DNA from: Lachnospiraceae bacterium
GTDB lineage: Bacteria; Bacillota; Clostridia; Lachnospirales; Lachnospiraceae
DNA length: 64,000 bases
Reading direction: 5' to 3'
Assembly (NCBI GenBank): GCA_910575555.1
Contig: CAJTFX010000009.1
Span: 117,594 to 181,593 of the forward strand
The notes below the pieces were generated by a model. That model did no database searches. It was not told the origin of the DNA and saw only the letters and a program-made list of their open reading frames with translations. Numbering within the stretch: position 1 is the first letter of the stretch; the number at the start of each line of letters is the position of its first letter. The translations under genes and the position numbers were made by a program. Positions 38,214 through 45,481 of the stretch are shown one piece after another.

Positions 38214-39431
38214 CTATATCCTAATTGACTGACCGGCTATATCAATAAATTCAAAATCATAATACTGATGAATTTTCTCCTGATCCATCCATAAAATATG
38301 TTCATTTCTATTTGTTATAAATATTTTCTTGCTTCTTTCTGGATGCTCTGAAAATAACAATGCCAAGGTTCTTTTCGATGGTCTCTTATTCCCTGTGCCT
38401 GCAGAAATCAGATAGTTTTTACTACCAAACCGTCTCAAAAAATTTTTTGAGAGATTTCTTTCACTTCCATGATGAGACAGTTTGATGAAATCCATCTCCA
38501 TTTCTTCATTTCCATACCATTCTCTCAGTATTTTCTGACAAACGCCTATATTGGCATCCCCTAGAAATAACATCCTCTTTTTTCCCACTTGCAAAAGAAA
38601 TGCAATAGAACTGCTGTTTTCATATGTATAATCATAACTTATACGACTGTCGGCCAGTTTTTCTATCCCCTTTTTATCAGGACTTGGCTGTTCAATCATA
38701 TGGGCAATTTCCTCATATTCTTTTTCATTTAAAATATATTGAAATGATTCATATGCACTGCGAATAAGAGTATTATCTTTTAAGTCCATTCTCCTATTCA
38801 TGCGTTCTAAGTATTTCTCCCATTCCTGATTCATAGCCACAAGTTGGTTAAATCCAGGCGATACAAAACGAATGCTAATATGCTCCCCTATCTCAATCTG
38901 ATCCGACTGATTTATGATAACTTTCTCCGGCCACGCCCCACATCCGCCATTCCAATTGTATCTGCCGTCTAACAACAATTTTGATATGCATAGTTCTTCC
39001 TGTAATGTTATTCTTTTTCCTCTAATGCATTTCGACAGGACTGCTGCTCTCCGCGCACATATTCCCTGATAAATTAATTTTTCCCTGTCATCACAAGCTT
39101 GCTCTTGGTAATGTTGCAGCTTCAGCCCCAAAAATCCGTTATATAAAACATTTCTTATTGGTATTACCTTTGCAGCATCTGAACTTCCATTTTCTTTCAA
39201 TAAGGGAATTGCTCCGCCAATATGATCCGAATGAACATGCGTCAAAATCAGATAATCTATCATCTTACCATTCTGAGCCATGTTCAATAATTTTTTTCGT
39301 ATATATTTCTGGTAAGTTACATAGTTTCCACAATCAATCAGCAAATTTATTTCCTTTTTTCCATCTTTGACTGTAACCAAAAAACTGTCACCCTCACCTG
39401 CTTGAAACACATATATCTCCACTTGGATCAT
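38214..39431 (-). CDS. ComEC-like MBL-fold hydrolase (AVAST type I-like)
   Basis: The protein is 405 aa from ATG 39431 (AAGGATTTCT spacing favours it; ATG 39476 is also possible). It has the MBL metal site THVHSDHIGG (64-73), GDAN near residue 295, and LSHHGSERNLSK near residue 325, the pattern of ComEC/Rec2-type hydrolases that act on nucleotides or nucleic acid. It is the first gene of a four-gene operon with the trypsin-STAND protein. MBL plus protease-STAND is the hallmark pairing of type I AVAST systems. Its substrate in those systems is unknown to me. Confidence 0.87.
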   Translation of the reverse strand: MIQVEIYVFQAGEGDSFLVTVKDGKKEINLLIDCGNYVTYQKYIRKKLLNMAQNGKMIDYLILTHVHSDHIGGAIPLLKENGSSDAAKVIPIRNVLYNGFLGLKLQHYQEQACDDREKLIYQGICARRAAVLSKCIRGKRITLQEELCISKLLLDGRYNWNGGCGAWPEKVIINQSDQIEIGEHISIRFVSPGFNQLVAMNQEWEKYLERMNRRMDLKDNTLIRSAYESFQYILNEKEYEEIAHMIEQPSPDKKGIEKLADSRISYDYTYENSSSIAFLLQVGKKRMLFLGDANIGVCQKILREWYGNEEMEMDFIKLSHHGSERNLSKNFLRRFGSKNYLISAGTGNKRPSKRTLALLFSEHPERSKKIFITNRNEHILWMDQEKIHQYYDFEFIDIAGQSIRI

Positions 39432-39521
39432 AGAAATCCTTCTAACCCCTTTCAATCTCTTCAAAAACGCTTTCATCAAATAACATCCTCTGCTAATCCA
39501 TCTCACTGATTTATTCTAATC

Positions 39522-39527
39522 ATTATA
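39522..39527 (-). promoter_or_regulatory. Likely -10 of the AVAST-like operon
   Basis: TATAAT on the minus strand about 90 nt before the MBL start. No good -35 is found at 16-18 bp. Confidence 0.4.
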
Positions 39528-39580
39528 TCAGATTTAAAAAGAATTTCCCATGATTAGCTTCAATGTTTCCTAAATCTGAC

Positions 39581-39623
39581 AAAAAAGTCCCTGGGATACC
39601 TGCAAAGCAAATATCCTCGGGAC
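39581..39623 (-). terminator. Intrinsic terminator between the spoVAC unit and the AVAST-like operon
   Basis: On the minus strand GTCCCGAGGATA pairs with TATCCCAGGGAC (one mismatch) and six Ts follow. It ends the spoVA transcript after the 65-aa gene, so the defence operon is insulated from sporulation transcription. Confidence 0.8.
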
Positions 39624-39643
39624 AAGCTCCTTTATATACATCA

Positions 39644-39841
39644 TCAGCAAAAATTTTGCTCCAACCCTTCCACAATCCGATGCTTCTCCAATTTGGTGGT
39701 CACATTCCTTGCCGCCTCTATTACCTGACGTTTTTCCTCATCATTCAATTTGCCATACGCATCCATCGCTTTAGAGTTCATCCCAAGCTGGAAACTAAAA
39801 CCCATAGGCATGTCAACCTTGTTTTCCATTTGTCCAGCCAT
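39644..39841 (-). CDS. Small 65-aa protein downstream of spoVAC
   Basis: Start ATG 39841 with an AAAGGGAT site. The product MAGQMENKVDMPMGFSFQLGMNS... is a paralogue of the 61-aa protein at 30046-30231, with about 60% identity by eye. It follows spoVAC by 52 bp and shares its terminator, so it belongs to the spoVA transcript and is probably made in the forespore. No domain or membrane segment is seen. Two copies flanking the inserted cassette are key evidence for how it entered. Confidence 0.8.
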   Translation of the reverse strand: MAGQMENKVDMPMGFSFQLGMNSKAMDAYGKLNDEEKRQVIEAARNVTTKLEKHRIVEGLEQNFC

Positions 39842-39893
39842 TTATATCCCTTTCTTTTTTACAGAATATCAAAAGAATTTCATTTTCCTGTCT

Positions 39894-40373
39894 TTAAAAA
39901 ATCCCCATCAGCTGCCCGAGCCAGTAAATCAGCCCCAGCGCCCAGCTGGTAAAAATCCCATACAGAATCACCGGCCCTGCAATGGTAAATATTTTGCATC
40001 CAATGCCAAATACCTGCCCCTCTTTCTGAAATTCAATGGCAGGCGCCGCCACAGAATTGGCAAACCCTGTAATGGGCACCAGAGCCCCTGCGCCGCCCCA
40101 GTTGGCAATTGAGGGATAAATATTGAAGCCTGTTAAAAGCACGCTCAGCAGTACCAGGAGCATGCTGCACCAGCTTCCCGCCGCATCCTTATCCAGTTCA
40201 AAGGTATTCACCGCAACATTCAGGATGAACTGTCCCAGGATACAGATGATCCCTCCTGTAAGAAATGCTTTCACCATATTTGCCGGAAGGGAATGAGTGG
40301 GAGTCACCTGCTTCACGTAATCATTATATTCCTGATTTTTCTTTTCTTTCTGTTCCATGGTTTCCTGTGCCAT
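39894..40373 (-). CDS. spoVAC: Stage V sporulation protein AC
   Basis: The 159-aa protein has four membrane segments and SpoVAC landmarks: YNDYVKQVTPTHSLPANMVKAFLTGG at the start, NWGGAGALVPITGFANSV and EGQVFGIGCKIFTIAGPVI. SpoVAC is the mechanosensitive membrane subunit of the spore Ca-DPA channel. It follows spoVAB by 23 bp. Its last 130 bp are duplicated at 30319-30448. The genes usually next in line, spoVAD and spoVAE, lie 25 kb away at 13.0-14.4 kb on the same strand. Confidence 0.95.
   Translation of the reverse strand: MAQETMEQKEKKNQEYNDYVKQVTPTHSLPANMVKAFLTGGIICILGQFILNVAVNTFELDKDAAGSWCSMLLVLLSVLLTGFNIYPSIANWGGAGALVPITGFANSVAAPAIEFQKEGQVFGIGCKIFTIAGPVILYGIFTSWALGLIYWLGQLMGIF
39939..40023. 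repeat. 85-bp direct repeat, copy 2 (within spoVAC)
   Basis: Matches 30364-30448 exactly and in direct orientation, inside the spoVAC 3' coding region. Confidence 0.85.
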
Positions 40374-40396
40374 AACTGACCTTCCTTTCCTCTGAT

Positions 40397-40825
40397 TTAC
40401 ATTTTGTGCATATGATTTGCATAAAAATACAGCGCACCCAAAGCCTTGCCCAAAGCCATAAAAAACAGCATAAGGCTTAATCCTTCTTTAATACCAAACC
40501 GCCGGAACATAATGGGAAATGTGTTGAGAATTTCCGCCAGAGCCACAGCCAGGCATCCGGTAAATATTCCGGCCGACAGCCCGAATACTATGACAGCCCC
40601 GATTCCCAGAGGCGCCGAAACAGGAAACAGAGAAAAAATATTTCCCGCTGCGCCGCCTAAAATCACCGCATTCTCATAGGCAACAATATCTTTTGCGGTA
40701 CGGCTTTTCCCAATAATTCTGGGAACCACTCCGATAGAAATAATAAAGCTGAACACACCTGCCGCAATTGCAGAACCGCTTGCCAGTCCGATAAACCCCA
40801 AAAACACCTGTTTAATCCACATCAT
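40397..40825 (-). CDS. spoVAB: Stage V sporulation protein AB
   Basis: The 142-aa membrane protein starts at ATG 40825, 8 nt after AAAAGGAA, and overlaps spoVAA by 14 bp. It has about four hydrophobic segments, with VFLGFIGLASGSAIAAGVFSFI and GVVPRIIGKSRTAKDI typical of SpoVAB. It is an inner-membrane protein of the forespore needed with the other SpoVA proteins for dipicolinic acid uptake; its exact task is not known. It is transcribed with spoVAA and spoVAC from the sigma-G promoter at 41621-41650. Confidence 0.92.
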   Translation of the reverse strand: MMWIKQVFLGFIGLASGSAIAAGVFSFIISIGVVPRIIGKSRTAKDIVAYENAVILGGAAGNIFSLFPVSAPLGIGAVIVFGLSAGIFTGCLAVALAEILNTFPIMFRRFGIKEGLSLMLFFMALGKALGALYFYANHMHKM

Positions 40826-41459
40826 TACTGGTTCCTTTTCTTCCACAGTTTTCTATAAATGTGGCGTCCACATCTTTTTCATAGGTGCGCATTTCCACCT
40901 GAATGGGGGTTGGGTCGTGAGTAATTTTCTTATGTCCCACATGATTGAAAAATATCATAATCCCCAGAAACAGTCCAATGGAATAACAGATTTCCAATAT
41001 GGTAAATCCGCTAGATTCTGTGCCCATCACCTGCCGGTAAAAATCCGCAAACACTTCCCCTACGCCCACGTCATTGTTAAATGTCATAATGGTAAATGCG
41101 GAGCCGAAAAAAATCAGCACGCACAAAACTGCCGTTTTCAGGTACAGCAGCCATTTGGGCTCCTGTTTCGGCTCATATTCCAGGACAAAATCCTTTTCCC
41201 CGATATTCTGGACGTCCACATTGGGAAATTCCTGTCCAATCAATTCAATAATTTTCATCACAGAAAAAACTTCCGCCTGCTTTTTCTTCCGGCTCTGGTT
41301 GGCCGGCGTATGAAACGTATATACCTTCAGGGTTTTTAATTTGTGAATCAGCGGCTGATTGGTGGAAGTAATTTTCGCAATATCTTTCAATGTCACAGAA
41401 GGCTCCCTGACCAGCACATTCTGCTCTATTTTCAGATATACGGTGTCTGAACCTGCCAT
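40812..41459 (-). CDS. spoVAA: Stage V sporulation protein AA
   Basis: Start ATG 41459 (GGAGGG site) gives a 215-aa protein. The N-terminal 90 residues form the soluble SpoVAA domain (VYLKIEQNVLVREPSVTLKDIAKI), and two membrane helices follow (about residues 103-122 and 150-170). It is the first recognised spoVA gene after a perfect sigma-G promoter. The protein acts with SpoVAB-AF in forespore Ca-DPA transport. A longer upstream frame exists but lacks the family start. Confidence 0.9.
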   Translation of the reverse strand: MAGSDTVYLKIEQNVLVREPSVTLKDIAKITSTNQPLIHKLKTLKVYTFHTPANQSRKKKQAEVFSVMKIIELIGQEFPNVDVQNIGEKDFVLEYEPKQEPKWLLYLKTAVLCVLIFFGSAFTIMTFNNDVGVGEVFADFYRQVMGTESSGFTILEICYSIGLFLGIMIFFNHVGHKKITHDPTPIQVEMRTYEKDVDATFIENCGRKGTSNDVD

Positions 41460-41590
41460 ACAAGAGTTCCCTCCGTCACCGTGGTCTGTTTTTCCACGTA
41501 ATTCACATAATAGAAAATTCCTCCTGCAATGGTAAGAATCACAACTGCCAGAAGGCAAATTCGGTAAATGGCGCTACGACTATGATTCAT
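41432..41590 (-). CDS. Small 52-aa single-pass membrane protein before spoVAA
   Basis: ATG 41590 opens a 52-codon frame, preceded by AAGGATGTGAGAAT. It encodes MNHSRSAIYRICLLAVVIL..., with one membrane helix (about residues 10-29) and a short outer tail ending VWQVQTPYI. It is the first frame after the sigma-G promoter and overlaps the spoVAA start by 28 bp, which would allow translational coupling. I know no family for it. It may be a real forespore micro-protein or only a leader frame. Confidence 0.5.
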   Translation of the reverse strand: MNHSRSAIYRICLLAVVILTIAGGIFYYVNYVEKQTTVTEGTLVWQVQTPYI

Positions 41591-41620
41591 ATTCTCACAT
41601 CCTTTTTCCATCTTTGGAAG

Positions 41621-41650
41621 TAGTATGCCATCTTATCCAGAATTTATTCA
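41621..41650 (-). promoter_or_regulatory. Consensus sigma-G (sigma-F/G) promoter of the spoVAA operon
   Basis: On the minus strand TGAATA (41650-41645), exactly 17 bp, then CATACTA (41627-41621). This matches the forespore sigma-G consensus in every position. Confidence 0.85.
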
Positions 41651-41723
41651 TTGGGAAAAAGAAAATTAAATGTGGTAATCAACATGGAAAACAAGTATAA
41701 TAAAAGAAAAAGAAGGTGATTTC

Positions 41724-42257
41724 ATGGACGCGTTAAACAATGAACCGATTTACACAATTGAAGATATTTACTCCCTGCCCGAGGGAAAGCGGGCCGAGCT
41801 GATTGACGGGCAGCTTTACTATATGGCGCCTCCCGGCAGGACGCATCAGCAAATTTCCGGTTACCTCTACAACACGATTTACAACCATATAAAAAAAGAA
41901 AAGGGCAAGTGTGAAGTCTATGCCGCCCCATTTGCCGTATTCCTGAACAAAGACAGCGCCAATTACGTGGAACCGGATCTTTCTGTCATTTGCGACACTT
42001 CCAAACTGGATGAAAAGGGCTGCCACGGCGCTCCGGACTGGGTCATTGAAATCGTTTCCCCCAGCAGCAAATCCCGGGATTATATGGTGAAACTTTTAAA
42101 ATACTGCACCGCCGGGGTTCGGGAATACTGGATCGTAGATCCGGACAAAAAAATGGTATCCGTATATCAGATCGAACAGGAGCTGGTGGAGCAATATTCT
42201 TTCGGGCAAGACATTCCGGTGGGAATCTGGGAGAATTTCTTAATTAACATTTCGTAA
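41724..42257 (+). CDS. Uma2-family (DUF820) putative endonuclease
   Basis: The 177-aa protein shows the Uma2 PD-(D/E)XK pattern: IEDIYSLPEGKRAELIDGQLYYM, HQQISGYLYNTIYNHI, EPDLSVICD (metal Asp), DWVIEIVSPSSKSRDYMVKLLKYCTAGVREYWIVDP (Glu-x-Val core and following helix). Members are numerous in cyanobacteria and Clostridia and may be mobile nucleases; their role is unclear. The gene lies on the opposite strand between sigF and spoVAA, with a TATAAT at 41696-41701 as probable -10. Its position splits the sporulation block a second time. Confidence 0.88.
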   Translation: MDALNNEPIYTIEDIYSLPEGKRAELIDGQLYYMAPPGRTHQQISGYLYNTIYNHIKKEKGKCEVYAAPFAVFLNKDSANYVEPDLSVICDTSKLDEKGCHGAPDWVIEIVSPSSKSRDYMVKLLKYCTAGVREYWIVDPDKKMVSVYQIEQELVEQYSFGQDIPVGIWENFLINIS

Positions 42258-42335
42258 ATATTTATTATATGTACTACTCCGGCAGTTCCATATCAGCAAT
42301 TCTTAAAACCAAATATTCGCCAGAGCATAAAATAC

Positions 42336-42383
42336 AAAAAGCACGCCGTAACGTTTTCATCTCCGCAGCGGCATGCTTTTTTG
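42336..42383. terminator. Bidirectional terminator between sigF and the Uma2 gene
   Basis: GCACGCCG (42341-42348) pairs with CGGCATGC (42369-42376) with one G-T pair. A-rich and T-rich runs flank it on both sides, so it can end sigF and Uma2 transcripts. Confidence 0.75.
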
Positions 42384-42386
42384 CTG

Positions 42387-43094
42387 TCACCGAATCCGCT
42401 TTCGCATTCCCAGCAGAATCCGCTTTTCCAGTCTGCTGACCTGCACCTGGCTGACGCCCAGTTCCCCGGCTACCTGGGTCTGGGTTTTATCTTTAAAATA
42501 CCGAAGCTCAATCAGCCGTCTTTCCATATCTCCAAGTTCCGAAAGAAGCTGCTCCAACACCATATGGTTCAGCAGCGCCTCATGGCTGTCTCCTTTCTGG
42601 GGAATCCGGTCAGCCAGACAGGATTCTTTGCCCGACTCAGGCTGATACGTTTTATCAATGGATTCCACCTCCCCGTTTGCCTCCAGAGCCATCACAATTT
42701 CCTCTCGGGGAAATCCGGTTTCATCTGAAATTTCCTGTAATGTGGGCTCATGTCCAAGCTCTGCCAGAAGTTTTTCTCTGGCCTGCCTGACTTTTGCGCC
42801 GTTTTCTTTCAGGCTCCTGCTGACCTTAATCATGCCGTCGTCCCGCAGAAACCGCCGGATCTCCCCGGTAATCATAGGCACCGCATAGGTGGAAAATTTC
42901 ACTTCAAAAGACAGATCAAACTTGTCTATGGCTTTCATCAGTCCAATACTTCCCACCTGAAATAAATCCTCCAGTTCATAGCCCCTGTTGGCAAACCTAT
43001 GTACAATACTCCAGACCAGTCCCATATTTTTCCGGATCAGCTGTTCTCTGGCCTCTGCATTTCCCTGCTGCGCCTGTTTTAACAAATCGCGCAT
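42387..43094 (-). CDS. sigF: RNA polymerase sigma-F factor
   Basis: The 235-aa factor has region 2 (YELEDLFQVGSIGLMKAIDKFD and FSTYAVPMITGEIRRFLRDDG), region 3 and region 4 (KTQTQVAGELGVSQVQVSRLEKRIL). The spoIIAA-spoIIAB-sigF context identifies it as sigma-F, the first forespore-specific factor, held inactive by SpoIIAB until septation. The gene starts 6 bp after spoIIAB. It would drive sigG and early forespore genes. Confidence 0.95.
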   Translation of the reverse strand: MRDLLKQAQQGNAEAREQLIRKNMGLVWSIVHRFANRGYELEDLFQVGSIGLMKAIDKFDLSFEVKFSTYAVPMITGEIRRFLRDDGMIKVSRSLKENGAKVRQAREKLLAELGHEPTLQEISDETGFPREEIVMALEANGEVESIDKTYQPESGKESCLADRIPQKGDSHEALLNHMVLEQLLSELGDMERRLIELRYFKDKTQTQVAGELGVSQVQVSRLEKRILLGMRKRIR

Positions 43095-43100
43095 AACATC

Positions 43101-43532
43101 CTATCCTTTCCCAATGGTTTTGCGCATGGTAACGCAGGTTCCCTGGCCCGGCTCTGAAACCACCTCCACCTCGTCCATAAACGCCTCCATAAAAGCAAAT
43201 CCCATCCCGGACCGTTCCAGTTCCGGCTTGGTGGTAAACAAGGGTTCCCTGGCCTGTGCCACATCCCGGATTCCCTTTCCGGTATCCACCACGGAGATTT
43301 CCACCTGCTGCTCCCCGGTACTGCACTGTATCCAGATACTTCCCTCCTTCTGCTCATATCCGTGGATAATACAGTTGGTCACTGCTTCACTGACGGCTGT
43401 TTTAATGTCTGCCAGCTCGTCCACTGTGGGATTCAGTTCTGCTACAAATGCCCCCACTGTAATTCTGGCAAAGCCCTCATTCATTGAAGACGCCAGAAAT
43501 TCCATTTTCATTTCATTCCTTATCTGTTCCAT
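43101..43532 (-). CDS. spoIIAB: Anti-sigma-F factor SpoIIAB
   Basis: The 143-aa GHKL-type kinase has the N-box (DIKTAVSEAVTNCIIHGYE), the G1 box (VVDTGKGIRDVAQAREPLFTT) and the G2 box (RSGMGFAFM). It binds sigma-F and phosphorylates SpoIIAA on serine. The length matches the family (about 146 aa). It is the middle gene of the spoIIA operon, 10 bp after spoIIAA. Confidence 0.95.
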   Translation of the reverse strand: MEQIRNEMKMEFLASSMNEGFARITVGAFVAELNPTVDELADIKTAVSEAVTNCIIHGYEQKEGSIWIQCSTGEQQVEISVVDTGKGIRDVAQAREPLFTTKPELERSGMGFAFMEAFMDEVEVVSEPGQGTCVTMRKTIGKG

Positions 43533-43542
43533 AGAATCCTCC

Positions 43543-43860
43543 TTATTTCTCTTCCTGTTCCACTTCCATAATTTTCTGCAGACCGGACAGCCTGAAAATC
43601 CGCTGTATCTGCCGGTTCAAATGCACTGCCCTGACATATCCGCCGGAAAAGCGCACGTTTTTACATCTTCCGATTACCACACCGATGCCGGAGCTGTCCA
43701 TAAAACAGGTATCGGAAAAATCAAATACCAGACTGCGCACCGGATATTTCAGAATCAGCCCGTCCGCTTCCTCCTTCAAAACTTCCGCCTGATGGTGATC
43801 CAGTTCTCTGGGCATCCGGATCACAAGGCATCCATACTCTTTTTCAAATCTGTGCTCCAT
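43543..43860 (-). CDS. spoIIAA: Anti-anti-sigma factor SpoIIAA
   Basis: A 105-aa STAS domain with the phosphorylated-serine motif FMDSSGIGVVIGR around residue 58. Unphosphorylated SpoIIAA frees sigma-F from SpoIIAB. It is first in the operon and has an AAGGAAGGAG ribosome site at 43865-43875. A sigma-H promoter is expected upstream but was not clearly seen. Confidence 0.93.
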   Translation of the reverse strand: MEHRFEKEYGCLVIRMPRELDHHQAEVLKEEADGLILKYPVRSLVFDFSDTCFMDSSGIGVVIGRCKNVRFSGGYVRAVHLNRQIQRIFRLSGLQKIMEVEQEEK

Positions 43861-43920
43861 AATTCTCCTTCCTTTCCGCTGCAGTGGGATAATTGTTTTT
43901 CTTAATGCAACTGCCCCACA

Positions 43921-43953
43921 AAAAAAGACGCCTTCTGTATTAAGACGTCTTTT
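43921..43953 (-). terminator. Terminator of the TPR gene unit
   Basis: On the minus strand AAAAGACG(T)CTT pairs with AAG(G)CGTCTTTT across a 7-nt loop and ends in Ts. It separates the TPR gene from spoIIAA. Confidence 0.75.
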
Positions 43954-43982
43954 GTATCATTCTTATATTTTATTTTACACTG

Positions 43983-45305
43983 TCACTGGGGAGGCTGCTG
44001 CGCCGCCATTTCATCCAAATACTGCTGCGACCGTCTGGCCCGCGAAGTACCGGGATGAAGCTCCACCATTCGCTGATAGTATTTCTGGGCATTTGCCGTA
44101 TCCCCGGTCTGACGGTAAGACTGGGCAAGATAATAAATGGCATATCCGTCATTATAATCTTCCTCTGCCTGCACTACCTTTTCCAGTCCTGTGATGGCTT
44201 CCGGAAAACGATTTCCCCGGTAATCCTGCTCTGCCTGCGCATAAACGGCATTGATATACTGCTCATTCACCTGGGTATTTAAACTGTCATAGATTGCCTT
44301 GGCCTGACCTTTCAGTAATTTGGAATCCACATTGGCAATGGTGTCTCCTGCCCCCTGAATATTCTGCTGGGCAAATGCATCGTAGGCCACAATCAGCTGT
44401 TCATAACTGTCCACAATTTTCTGGGCATCCTTGGAATCATTTTTCTGATCCTTAATCTGCTTCTCCAGATCCTCAATCTGGTTTTGCAGACTCTTAATTT
44501 CCTGGTTGCGGGTAGTTAAGGAATCATTTGCTTCCAGTTCTGCCTTCTTTGCCTGGGATACCGCATTCTGCTTAATTCCGGGTATTACCAGAAAACAGGT
44601 AATCAGCACTCCGATTCCCACGCCAATCACCAGATTCAGAATCGTCATTACCGCCGAATTATCTTTAAAATTTGCAGGCTGTATAATGGTATCATTGCCG
44701 CTCTGATAAGAAGCGGACTCTTCCTTCTCCTTACGCCCCAGCTTTGAGTGGTTTTCCTGCAGGTGGATGTTTACCTCCCGCAGATACCGGAGGGTAGTGC
44801 CGTTATTGGTATCAATCTCCGCAGCGGCCCACAGCTCTTTTCTGGCCAGTTCATATTTGCCCTCTTCCATATACAGCAAGGCAAGAAGCTGATATCCTTT
44901 CACCAGTCCCGGATTCATGGAAAGCACCTTTTTTAACTGTATAATGGCGAGATCTTTGCTGTCCTGCTGACAGTATAAAAGGGCCTGGTTGTATTTTTTA
45001 ATGGTCTGATTCACTGCATTCAGCTGAGAACGGTTGGACTGTATCTCTTCCAGATATTTTTCCGCCGGATTTCCCTTAGGCTCCAGGCTGCGGCTCAATA
45101 CCCACTCGCTTAAAGCGTCCACCACTTCGCCCATTTCATAATAAATCAGTCCAAGCAGATTTCTCGCCTGTGTATTCGCTTTGTAATACTGCAGGCTCTT
45201 CCGAAGGGACTGGATGGCGCCGGACAAATCCCTCACCTTTGCTCTCTCCAATCCATCGTTGTACAATGCATTGGATACACGAATAATTTTATTATAAGAA
45301 TCCAT
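43983..45305 (-). CDS. TPR protein with a central membrane helix and coiled coil
   Basis: The 440-aa protein has N-terminal TPR repeats (about residues 10-165, e.g. ARNLLGLIYYEMGEVVDALSEW), one membrane helix (about 222-245, LNLVIGVGIGVLITCFLVIPG), a coiled coil (about 255-300) and C-terminal extracytoplasmic TPRs ending YYQRMVELHPGTSRARRSQQYLDEM. It probably scaffolds a cell-envelope complex. It follows folC and a 47-aa gene on the same strand. No enzymatic domain is present and no specific role is known to me. Confidence 0.75.
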   Translation of the reverse strand: MDSYNKIIRVSNALYNDGLERAKVRDLSGAIQSLRKSLQYYKANTQARNLLGLIYYEMGEVVDALSEWVLSRSLEPKGNPAEKYLEEIQSNRSQLNAVNQTIKKYNQALLYCQQDSKDLAIIQLKKVLSMNPGLVKGYQLLALLYMEEGKYELARKELWAAAEIDTNNGTTLRYLREVNIHLQENHSKLGRKEKEESASYQSGNDTIIQPANFKDNSAVMTILNLVIGVGIGVLITCFLVIPGIKQNAVSQAKKAELEANDSLTTRNQEIKSLQNQIEDLEKQIKDQKNDSKDAQKIVDSYEQLIVAYDAFAQQNIQGAGDTIANVDSKLLKGQAKAIYDSLNTQVNEQYINAVYAQAEQDYRGNRFPEAITGLEKVVQAEEDYNDGYAIYYLAQSYRQTGDTANAQKYYQRMVELHPGTSRARRSQQYLDEMAAQQPPQ

Positions 45306-45337
45306 AGAGTTCCTTTCTTAATTCTAAAAATAGTTCC

Positions 45338-45481
45338 TTATCTCCGCTGTTTTGCTTCCCTGAGAATCTCCTGCATGATATCCGTCATATCAGTCAAATC
45401 CCTGTCATATATGGCATCCTCCGCCTCTTCCACTTCCAGGCTCGGTTTAAATTTCTTCAATTCTTCCTCAAAGTTAATCAT
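45338..45481 (-). CDS. Small acidic 47-aa protein between folC and the TPR gene
   Basis: ATG 45481 overlaps the last 8 bp of folC. The product MINFEEELKKFKPSLEVEEAEDA... ends in a basic EAKQRR. It is a charged, helical, soluble micro-protein, and the overlap with folC and the short distance to the TPR gene (32 bp) suggest co-expression. The ribosome site lies in the folC end (GGAGG about 12 nt before). The family is not known to me. Confidence 0.65.
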   Translation of the reverse strand: MINFEEELKKFKPSLEVEEAEDAIYDRDLTDMTDIMQEILREAKQRR

